From the NCBI GenBank assembly GCA_907165275.2, contig OU015672.1, positions 8,600,501 through 8,664,500 on the forward strand: a stretch of 64,000 bases of DNA, given 5' to 3'. Below, in pieces: positions 33,240 to 41,354 of the stretch; within the stretch, counting starts at the first letter, position 1; each line of letters begins with the position of its first letter. Source of the stretch: Zygaena filipendulae. Taxonomy: Eukaryota; Arthropoda; Insecta; Lepidoptera; Zygaenidae. Both the position numbers and the translations under genes were made by a program. A model generated the notes under the pieces. The model made no database searches. It was not told the origin of the DNA and saw only the letters and a program-made list of their open reading frames with translations.

Positions 33240-33506
33240 GCAACCAGCAGTTTCGCTCCCGTTAATTTAAGAGTTCCCGCGGGAATTCAGAAATAAAAAT
33301 TCTCTAGATCCTTTTCTGTTCCCCTGACGTGTATGCAAATTTCACGATGATCGGTCGAGCCGTTAAGGCGTGAAAACGTAACAAACAAACAGCAAACTCA
33401 CATCCGCATTCATAATATTGGTCAGGATTTATAACTAGCTGGATTCAGCGATTTACATAGGATTTCTTCGGGACCTCCGAAATAAAAAGTAGGTACTCTA
33501 TGAGAC
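33240..33506 (+). repeat. CTAGCTG-family copies, the second split by the Gypsy insertion
   Basis: A full copy (33240-33425) is followed by a second head (33434 ctagctggattcagcg) that breaks at 33506 where the LTR begins. Its continuation appears after the 3' LTR at 45070. Confidence 0.6.
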
Positions 33507-34433
33507 TGTGCACACCTTGCACATGAGCACAGAAATACTTACGAAAATACTTACATACTTCACAGCGGTTTACCTCCATCTACCTACCATTACCAAACCG
33601 TGTACGTAACATACCTTTACCGGGGAATTGGAGCAAGGATCAGGAAGGTTGAAGGAGCAAGAGAGAAATAACATACACAGTGGAATCACCTTATTATCGA
33701 ATCACAAGAAAGAAACAGGACACGGACAACTTGTTATGTTATTCTTTATTGCCTAGCTGACTCAATTCCAACGAATTCCAGACAGAGGAAAGTGCGAGGA
33801 GCAATCTTGAAAAAGACGACCTCGCTGGAGATTCGAAGGAACAGTCAAGCGACGTCACGTTCCTGGGTCACACTCACTGAAGTAACTACGCAAGCAAGAT
33901 CAGGCAGTACATCAAAATGGAAAGAGTGGCTCTGAAAAGAGCCGTTTTTAATCGCCTGGATCTTGCGACGCTGTTGTACACCATCAAGCACCATGGAACT
34001 ACTCGGTCGGAGACACCTGTATGGCACCACACGCACATCCACGATTCGCGGTCCGGCGCGAGACGCGCGGCCTTGCGCTCTCAACGATCGATGGCGACTG
34101 GCGCTTGAGACGCGGCGGACTGAGCTCCTGCGCGCGCGCCGCCCGCGTCCTCCGCGCCGCGCACCCCGCGCATGCGCGGTGCGAGTGTGCGACGAGAGGA
34201 GACTATGAAATTCTAGAAACTAGCATCTCGCTCGAATCTGTCCGCCATTTAATGTACGATTTCTCATTGGTTGTTTGGTTGTAAATATTTAATGTTGTGT
34301 TTTTGATTGGTTGTTAGTTTTAAGGTTTTCTGTATATATAGCGCTAAGTTTTTAACAATAAATCACTTCCAAAATTCCATTTCTACAGCAAATGTGAGTT
34401 TAATACCTACCTGCTCGTAACACCTCCACCACA
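33507..34433 (+). repeat. 5' LTR
   Basis: 927 bp, TGTGCACACC..CACCACA. U3 carries a very GC-rich segment (about 34030-34200) with the palindrome ccgcgcatgcgcgg at 34166-34179. TATATATA is at 34333-34340 and AATAAA at 34357-34362. Versus the 3' LTR it differs at 33969 (C/T), 34428 (A/G) and 34430 (C/T). Confidence 0.93.
34333..34362 (+). promoter_or_regulatory. LTR TATA box and poly(A) signal
   Basis: TATATATA (34333-34340) predicts transcription starting near 34364, at tcacttcc. The AATAAA (34357-34362) ends just before that point, so the R region must be very short. The matching 3' LTR sites are 44969-44976 and 44993-44998. Confidence 0.6.
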
Positions 34434-34434
34434 G

Positions 34435-34449
34435 TGGTGACCCTCCGAC
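34435..34449 (+). promoter_or_regulatory. primer binding site, tRNA-Trp type
   Basis: TGGTGACCC, one base after the LTR, is complementary to the 3' end of eukaryotic tRNA-Trp (..GGGTCACCA). The following tccgac matches less well, which suggests a short indel. Confidence 0.7.
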
Positions 34450-34491
34450 AACAAAGAAGAAGAAAAAAGGAATCAACAAAAGGCTGAAGCT

Positions 34492-35349
34492 ATGGCCGAG
34501 CAAGAACAAAAAATCGTCGAGACAACCAAAATCGCTGACCTGGCTGCGATCTCCGTGCAGTCAAAACTACTTCCATTTTGGCGCACCGTTCCCAGAGCCT
34601 GGTTCGTCCAGTTTGAGGCAGTCATCGATCCCTTGAAGACATCAGATGACCAAAAATACAGATACGTCCTGTCGAAGCTAGAACCGGCCGATCTACAGCA
34701 CATCACCGACCCACTATACAGCCCACCTGAGAAAGGGAAATATGAAGCCGTGAAAAATCGACTACTCACCGTGTACGAAAAATCAGAAGTCGAGAACTTT
34801 CAGAAGCTCATCAGCGGTTTAGACATCGGCGACCAGAAACCCAGCGTGTTGCTACGAAAAATGAGAGAACTCAATAACGGCCTCATCACTGAAAAAGGCT
34901 TGAAGATCGAGTGGCTCAATCACGTGCCAGCCCACTGTCGCTGCGTACTCTCTATCAACAAAGAATCTTCACTCGACACGTTAGCAGCAATGGCAGACAG
35001 GATGATGGAGTACGTCGGGAGCACGCCCATCAACACCGTGGCAGCAGTATCAAACGCAACCTCTTCAGCAGCATCATCTAACAGCACCTGCGAGCCACCG
35101 CACTCAGAGATCCTATCAAGATTGGAAAAACTCACATTACAAGTGGCGGAATTGCGAGCACGGCATACCACGCGTCAAACATCTCGTCAACCATTTCGCG
35201 GACGCTACCGCTCTCACTCACGCTCATCATCATCCCGTGTGAAGCCTGGCGATCCTACGTGGTTATGCAGATACCATCACAAGTTTGGCAAGAAGGCAAT
35301 ACGCTGCGAGTCACCGTGCGCACAACGTAACAAGACGTCGGAAAACTAA
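34492..35349 (+). CDS. gag: retrotransposon Gag protein
   Basis: 285 aa from a true ATG. The N-terminal two thirds (residues about 30-190) resemble the capsid domain of insect Gypsy elements, including FWRTVPRAWFVQFEA and an LSKLEP segment. Then comes an Arg/Ser-rich basic linker, and a C-terminal zinc finger of CHCC type: C259, H262, C272 and C276, in place of the usual CCHC knuckle. Gag would form the particle that packages the RNA. It starts 58 nt after the LTR and ends in TAA; pol overlaps its end in the -1 frame. No internal stop, so the reading frame looks functional. Confidence 0.92.
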   Translation: MAEQEQKIVETTKIADLAAISVQSKLLPFWRTVPRAWFVQFEAVIDPLKTSDDQKYRYVLSKLEPADLQHITDPLYSPPEKGKYEAVKNRLLTVYEKSEVENFQKLISGLDIGDQKPSVLLRKMRELNNGLITEKGLKIEWLNHVPAHCRCVLSINKESSLDTLAAMADRMMEYVGSTPINTVAAVSNATSSAASSNSTCEPPHSEILSRLEKLTLQVAELRARHTTRQTSRQPFRGRYRSHSRSSSSRVKPGDPTWLCRYHHKFGKKAIRCESPCAQRNKTSEN

Positions 35350-38300
35350 CGTCGACACCGACCGCGGCGGACGTCGGTGTCCCCAAGATCAGCAACCGCC
35401 TTTGTGTTCATGATCGCGACTCACACGAACGTTTCCTCGTGGACACTGGCGCAGATATATCTGTTTGGGCTGCAACATCGAAAACTAAGAAAAAGGCCGC
35501 ACATACCTACAAACTTTACGCGGCAAACAACACACCGATAAATACCTACGGCGAGAAAACAATCAAGCTCAACCTGGGACTACGGCGCAGTTTCACCTGG
35601 ACATTTATTGTCGCAGACGTGAAGACTTCCATATTGGGTGCAGACTTCTTACGTCACTACAAGCTCCTTGTGGATCTTCACAGAAAAAAATTAATCGACG
35701 ACGAAACCAAGCTTACCGTCGACGCCACTGAAGTATCAACAACCGCCGAGTCCATTCGCATCGTGAGCTCCGACCAACAATATCACGATATCTTGAAGCA
35801 TTTTCCTGGCGTTCTCCGACCCATGTCTCTTAAGCAGCCAGCCAAACATGACGTCGTACATCACATCGAAACGACGGGTCCTCCGCTTTCGGCACGCGCC
35901 CGCCCTCTACCGCCCGACAAATACAACGCCGCAAAAGCCGAATTTGATCGGATGATGGAGATTGGCATTTGCAGACCTTCAAGCAGTCCATGGGCCAGCC
36001 CTCTACACGTCGTCACGAAAAAAGACGGCGGACTTCGCGTATGCGGCGACTACCGAAGATTAAACGCAGTGACGCAACCCGATCGCTATCCGATACCACG
36101 CATTCAAGATTTCACGTACCCACTCAACAACAAAAAAATATTTTCGAAACTTGATCTCAAGATGGCTTACTACTGGATTCCCATGGCGAGTAAAGAAGAT
36201 GCACAGAAAACAGCCATAATCACTCCGTTCGGGCTATACGAATTTACATGCATGACGTTCGGTCTACGCAACGCAAGTCAAACCTTTCAAAGATTCATGC
36301 ATCAAGTTCTCCGAGGTATAGAAGACTGTTTCTGTTTCGTCGACGACATTCTCGTATTTTCTGAAGATGAAAACAACCATAAGAAGCTTCTCCATCAAGT
36401 CTTAGAACGTCTCGACAAACACGGCGTCACACTCAACGTCGACAAATGCCAGTTTGGAGTTGAAACTATAAACTTCCTAGGCTACGAAGTCTCCGCCAGC
36501 GGTATCAAACCTACGATAGATCGCATCGAAGCAATTTCCTCGTACCCGAAACCGAAGACAATCGTCGAACTACGACGCTTCGTAGGCATGCTTAATTTTT
36601 ACCGAGATTGCCTACCTCATCAAGCCGATCATCAACACGAACTCAACAAGTTTCTTCACAACAAGAAAAAGAATGACAAAACGCCCATAGAATGGACACC
36701 GGAAGCGAACGAAGCTTTTGAAAAATGCCGCCAAAGCATTACCGAAGCAACAACGTTAAGCTACCCCGTTCACGGTTGCGAACTCGCTATAATGACAGAC
36801 GCCTCGGATCACAGTTTAGGCGCAGTACTACAACAAAAGGTTGAGAACAACTGGAAACCATTAGCATTCTTCTCGAAGTCAATGAGCCCTACGCAACGCC
36901 GCTACAGCGTGTACGATCGCGAATTATTAGCTATGTACATGGCTGTAAAACACTTCAGAAGACTAATCGAAGGCTGCGAAGTAACTATACTCACCGATCA
37001 CAAGCCTCTCTCTTTCGCACTCAGCAGACCCGCCAGTAGTAGCGACACACCGAGACGAGAACGGCAGCTACATTTCATATCTCAATTTTGTTCAAGTATC
37101 AAGTACATCAAAGGTGAAGAAAATCCAATCGCCGACGCATTATCACGAATCGAAGACATCCAGAACCCAAATGTCATAGACTACAACCAACTAGCAATAG
37201 ACCAAAGCAACGACGAAGACTTGAGAAATCTAAAGAAACAACCCAACTTGAAATTCGCCGAAGTAACTCTTCCCGGACTCGACCGACCAATCACATGCGA
37301 GCTATCGACTACGTCACCCCGTCCGTATTTACCTAAAACATACCGCTATGCCGCATTCAAAGCGCAACACGGGCTATGTCACCCCGGGGCAAGAACCACA
37401 CGGAAGCAGATAGCATCGAAATTTTTCTGGCCAGCTATGAACAAAGATGTAGCAACATGGGCCAAAGCATGTATCGACTGTCAGCGCAGCAAGGTACATC
37501 GTCACGTCGTCACTCCTCTGGCAGAGTTTCCACCTTCTCAACGTTTCGAACACATACACATAGACGTCGTGGGACCGCTACGATTATCGCACGATTTCAA
37601 GTTTTGCGTCACCATAATAGACAGACGCACCAGATGGCCGGAAGCTGTTCCAGTTCAAGACATCACCGCAGAAAGCGTCGCAAAAGCCCTCTACGAGAAC
37701 TGGATAGTGCGATTTGGCGTCCCGCTCAGAATTACGACAGACAGAGCACAAAATTTTGAGTCAGCACTATTCAACACACTACTGAAGAGATGGGGTATAT
37801 CTAGAATCCGCACTACAAGTTATCACGCCCAGTCAAACGGAAAAGTAGAACGACTTCATCGTACAATGAAGGCAGCTCTCATGGCGCGCGGTGCAACCAC
37901 AACATGGGTAGACGAGTTGCCCACCGTACTATTAGGTTTACGCACCGCACTACGAGAAGATAATCTCAGCCCTGCACTGATGACCTACGGCGCAACACTA
38001 CGAATACCGTCCGATTTTTTCGTACCTACACAGTCGAAAATCGAAGATGCAGAATACGTGCAACGGCTAAGCCGAACAATGGCAACGTTAATACCCACAA
38101 ATCGTGCCACAACGTCACGACCTACGTTCGTACACAAGAACCTAGCTACGTGTACACACGTTTTCGTTCGAAACGACGCGGTCAGACCGCCATTGACTCC
38201 GCCATATGACGGACCCTATCAAGTTCTACAACGTCACGAGAAGTATTTCAAGATACAGTTACCACTACGCACAACCGTGATATCACTGGATAGACTCAAG

Positions 38301-38475
38301 CCTGCCTACCTACTTAACGAAGAAGACGTAAGCACGAGCGACACTGACGTCACGTCGGAACGCAAGAGATCGAGTTCACCGAACCGTGATCCAGTCGAAA
38401 CACGTGAAACAAGGAATTCGACTCCAGCTGTCTTACCTACGTCACCTTACATCACCCGGAGCGGACGAGTCGTGA
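35331..38475 (+). CDS. pol: retrotransposon Pol polyprotein, interrupted at its C-terminus
   Basis: The frame opens at 35331, overlaps gag by 19 nt in the -1 frame, and has no ATG before the protease, so it is likely expressed by -1 frameshifting. Numbering from codon 35439: aspartic protease DTGAD (2-6); reverse transcriptase with FVDD at 300-303; RNase H with the first acidic residue D454 in MTDAS; integrase zinc-binding region (HGLCH..CIDC); then catalytic D709, D768 and E804, which gives the classic D-D-35-E spacing. The usual TDRG at D768 reads TDRA. The C-terminal part ends in a chromodomain-free basic tail. At 38475 the frame runs into the nested LINE and stays open by chance to 38603; those last codons are LINE sequence. 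The few remaining native codons follow at 44110. Confidence 0.9.
38465..38475 (+). repeat. target site duplication of the LINE, left copy
   Basis: ACGAGTCGTGA, identical to 44099-44109; both copies are pol coding sequence. Confidence 0.9.
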
Positions 38476-38673
38476 GCCTTGGCCTTCTCTTGCTGCCTCC
38501 CCGAAGGGGAGGCGGCAGAGGTGACTGCTTCGGGGCAGAGCCCCCTGCAGTGGGCGATCCCACGCTGTCCGCCACTACGGACAGGAACTGGGGGGCGGTC
38601 TAAAGACCGCGTGGATCGTCGGGGCGGGGCCGACGCCGCCCGTCAGGGCGGCGTCCAGGCCCCGTCAGCCAAG
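38476..38673 (-). promoter_or_regulatory. LINE 3' region with terminal stem-loop
   Basis: GC-rich. On the minus strand gcctcccc-ttc-ggggaggc (38495-38513) forms an 8-bp stem with a 3-nt loop, 19 nt from the 3' end. No AATAAA or poly(A). A 3' stem-loop near the end is the kind of feature LINE reverse transcriptases recognise. Confidence 0.55.
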
Positions 38674-41343
38674 CTAGGTGGGCAGCGTTGGCTCGTCATC
38701 GCGAGCGATAAGCTCGCGCGGATATCGCTTCCCCTCGGGTGGACGGGCGTGGAGGGGGGCCAGACCACGGATGTGCTCGTGGTCCGACGCGTCCGCCCGC
38801 TCGAACATCCGAGAGGTAAGCCGCTGGACGAACTCGTCCAGCGGCTCGACTCTCAGGTCCCTCTGGATGACCGCGTTCCGCACATAGCGCGGAGCTCCGA
38901 CAGCGGCACGCAGTGCCATGGCTTGTTGTGAGTCCAAGCTCGCGCGCAGGGACGCACATGGCAGTGCGTACCATGCCGGAGCGGCGTAGGTGAGTCGGGG
39001 CCTAATGTAGGTCTTGTAGACCCCGACTTTTACCCTCAGAGGGAGCCGAGAGCCGAGCACGCTGCGCAGCTGATACCGCGCGACGCGAGCGCTCGCGATG
39101 ACGTTTCTCACGTGAGGCCTCAACGTGAGCCGACGATCCAGCGTGACCCCCAGGTACTTCACCTGAGAGGACCACGCTATGTCCTGTCCGTAGAGGCGGA
39201 GAGGTGGCGGTGGGCGTAATTTAGTGCCGACGCATATGGCCTGTGTCTTCCCGACATTGACCGACAGTCTCCACTTGGAGAGCCAGTCAGGGAGGAGGTC
39301 GAGCGTACGCTGCAGCCGGAGCGCGGCGTACCTCTGGTTTTTATTTGTGGTGTAGTACGCCGCGTCATCGGCGTACAGAGCCAACTCGACCCCATCCCCC
39401 ACTGGGATGTCGTCGGTGTATCGGGAGTAACAGGCCGGGGAGAGGCAGCTGCCCTGCGGCACGCCGGCCCCGATCAGACGCTCGGTTGAGGTGACGTCCT
39501 CGACCGCCACACAGAAGCGACGGTCGGATAAAAAGGACGCCACCACCCGGACTATACGCCGGGGAAGCGCGGACGACGATAGCTTCAGCAGAAGACCCTC
39601 ATGCCAGACCCTATCGAACGCCTTCTCCATGTCGAGGAGGACAGCGACGGTGGTCGCCCTCTCATTGAGGGCCACCGTCATGTGCTGAATCACCCTCGAC
39701 AACTGGAGAGTGGTGGAGTGTTCCGCCCGGAACCCAAACTGCTCCCTCCTGGGAGCGATGTGCGGAGACATACGTCGCAGCAGTAGCAGCTCGAACAGCT
39801 TCGAGAGCGTAGGCAGCAGCGTAATGGGCCGATAGCTGCCGGGGAGAGCGACATTCTTCCCCGGTTTGGGCAGCATGATGACCCTGCCGGTTTTCCACAC
39901 GGTGGGATAGTGCCCCGTGCGCAGGATACCGTTATACAGGCGCGTCACCGCCGCTATGGAGCGAAACGGCAGGTGACGCAGCGCTGCATTAGTGATACCG
40001 TCTGCGCCCGGGGCCTTACGCGGCTTCAGTTTTCGGGTCATCCGCTGCACCTCACCGGGGGAGAACACGATTGGGTCCTCCTCCGGCGCTATCGGCGCTG
40101 CGAAATACTCCCGAAGCTGGGCTTCCACTGCTGCGACGTGCTCCACATCGTCGGTGGGGTTCGGGCGGAACTGGCGTTCGAGATGGTCGGCGAGGATCTT
40201 CGCGCGGTCTTCTGCGCGGTACCTCAGCGTACCGTCGTCCGCTGTGAGCGGTCTGATCGGGGGCCGGGCGCCAGAGAGTTGGCGGCAGAGGCGATGGACA
40301 CTGGTCCAGTCCTCGCTTGCCGCCTCAATGCGCCTCTCCCATGCGTCGGCTTCTTGCTCCCTCAGGGCATCCTTGATCTTGTCCGTGAGGGCGTTGAGCT
40401 CCGTCTTCATCCGAGGGCAGCGACATTGCTGCCACCGCCTGCGCAGGCGCCTCTTCTCGCTGATCATGTTCCTGATGTCGGCGGGGAGCGGGGGCAACCT
40501 GCCCCCCGTCGGCATGGTGCGCGAGGAGGTGTTAAGGGCGCCTTGAACACAGGCGGTGATGTCCGAAGCTAGGAGCTCAACGTCCCCCGGAGAGACGAGG
40601 GGCCTCGAGGGGGTGCTCGTCGCCATCGAGCTGGAGAAGCTTCTCCAGTTTATCGATCGGCGTGGCGTTGGTGGCGAGACTCTCTGTGGCATGTTCGCCA
40701 GGACGACTAAGACCGGGACATGGTCAGAGCCCATGTCCTCGGGAAGGGCCTCTATAGAGGGCCGGCAGGGGAGCCCACGGTGGGCTATGAGGTCGATGAC
40801 GTCAGGTTGATGCGACGTCTGGGCCGGATAATGCGTAGGAGTTTCCGGCCCTTCGACCTCGTAGCCGTGGGCCTCGGCGTCGCGGAGGAGTCGTCTGCCG
40901 TTCGGGCAGTCGAGGGTCGAGTTCCACGCCGTGTGCTTGCAATTGAAGTCGCCGGCAACGGCGGTGGGGAGGTTTGATTCCAGCAGGGCGTGCATGTCGC
41001 CCGGCTGGAACCTTGCGTGCGGCGGCTTATACACGCAGTATAGCCGCGTTGGGTTGCCGGCGATGCAAAGCTCGACGCCCAGAGCTCTGAGCGCCGAGAG
41101 CTGCACGGCGGGAACTCGTTGATGAATGACTCCTCGCTTGACTAACACTGCCAGCCCTCTATAGGCTTGGCCGTGGGGGCTGGTGTCGTCCTGGCGATAG
41201 ACATGGTAGCCGGCGACTGTTAGATTAGTCGTCGGCCTTAGGAGAGTCTCGCAGACCAACGCCACGTCGATCTGCTGGTCACGCAGAACGGTCTTCAGGA
41301 CGGATGTTCTGCCCCGAAGACCGTTGGCGTTCCAGTAGATCAT
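38674..41343 (-). CDS. LINE ORF2 protein: endonuclease and reverse transcriptase
   Basis: 889 aa from the first ATG at 41343; the open frame reaches back to 41358, where a GTG overlaps the ORF1 TGA (gTGA). Domains: apurinic-type endonuclease (WNANGLRG, E in VALVCETLL, AVAGDFNCKH, MGSDHVPV); reverse transcriptase with RKAPGADGI, SYRPITLLPTLSKLFE, DMEKAFDRVWHEGLL, GVPQGSCLSP and the catalytic YADD at residues 657-660; then a C-terminal region typical of Jockey elements. It would nick target DNA and copy the RNA in place. No stop or frameshift was seen, so the copy may be competent. Translation probably depends on reinitiation after ORF1. Confidence 0.92.
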   Translation of the reverse strand: MIYWNANGLRGRTSVLKTVLRDQQIDVALVCETLLRPTTNLTVAGYHVYRQDDTSPHGQAYRGLAVLVKRGVIHQRVPAVQLSALRALGVELCIAGNPTRLYCVYKPPHARFQPGDMHALLESNLPTAVAGDFNCKHTAWNSTLDCPNGRRLLRDAEAHGYEVEGPETPTHYPAQTSHQPDVIDLIAHRGLPCRPSIEALPEDMGSDHVPVLVVLANMPQRVSPPTPRRSINWRSFSSSMATSTPSRPLVSPGDVELLASDITACVQGALNTSSRTMPTGGRLPPLPADIRNMISEKRRLRRRWQQCRCPRMKTELNALTDKIKDALREQEADAWERRIEAASEDWTSVHRLCRQLSGARPPIRPLTADDGTLRYRAEDRAKILADHLERQFRPNPTDDVEHVAAVEAQLREYFAAPIAPEEDPIVFSPGEVQRMTRKLKPRKAPGADGITNAALRHLPFRSIAAVTRLYNGILRTGHYPTVWKTGRVIMLPKPGKNVALPGSYRPITLLPTLSKLFELLLLRRMSPHIAPRREQFGFRAEHSTTLQLSRVIQHMTVALNERATTVAVLLDMEKAFDRVWHEGLLLKLSSSALPRRIVRVVASFLSDRRFCVAVEDVTSTERLIGAGVPQGSCLSPACYSRYTDDIPVGDGVELALYADDAAYYTTNKNQRYAALRLQRTLDLLPDWLSKWRLSVNVGKTQAICVGTKLRPPPPLRLYGQDIAWSSQVKYLGVTLDRRLTLRPHVRNVIASARVARYQLRSVLGSRLPLRVKVGVYKTYIRPRLTYAAPAWYALPCASLRASLDSQQAMALRAAVGAPRYVRNAVIQRDLRVEPLDEFVQRLTSRMFERADASDHEHIRGLAPLHARPPEGKRYPRELIARDDEPTLPT

Positions 41344-41354
41344 CCTGAGCGAAG

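Noticed and set aside
34021..34284. 87-codon frame in the LTR, repeated at 44657-44920
   Set aside because: It lies in the GC-rich U3 segment of both LTRs with no Gag, Env or known protein features.
38476..38603. C-terminal 43 codons of the long pol frame
   Set aside because: They lie beyond the LINE target duplication and are LINE 3' sequence read through by chance; native pol resumes at 44110.
39910..40572. 220-codon plus-strand frame and other long frames in 38.5-44 kb on the plus strand
   Set aside because: Shadows of the GC-rich LINE ORFs on the minus strand.
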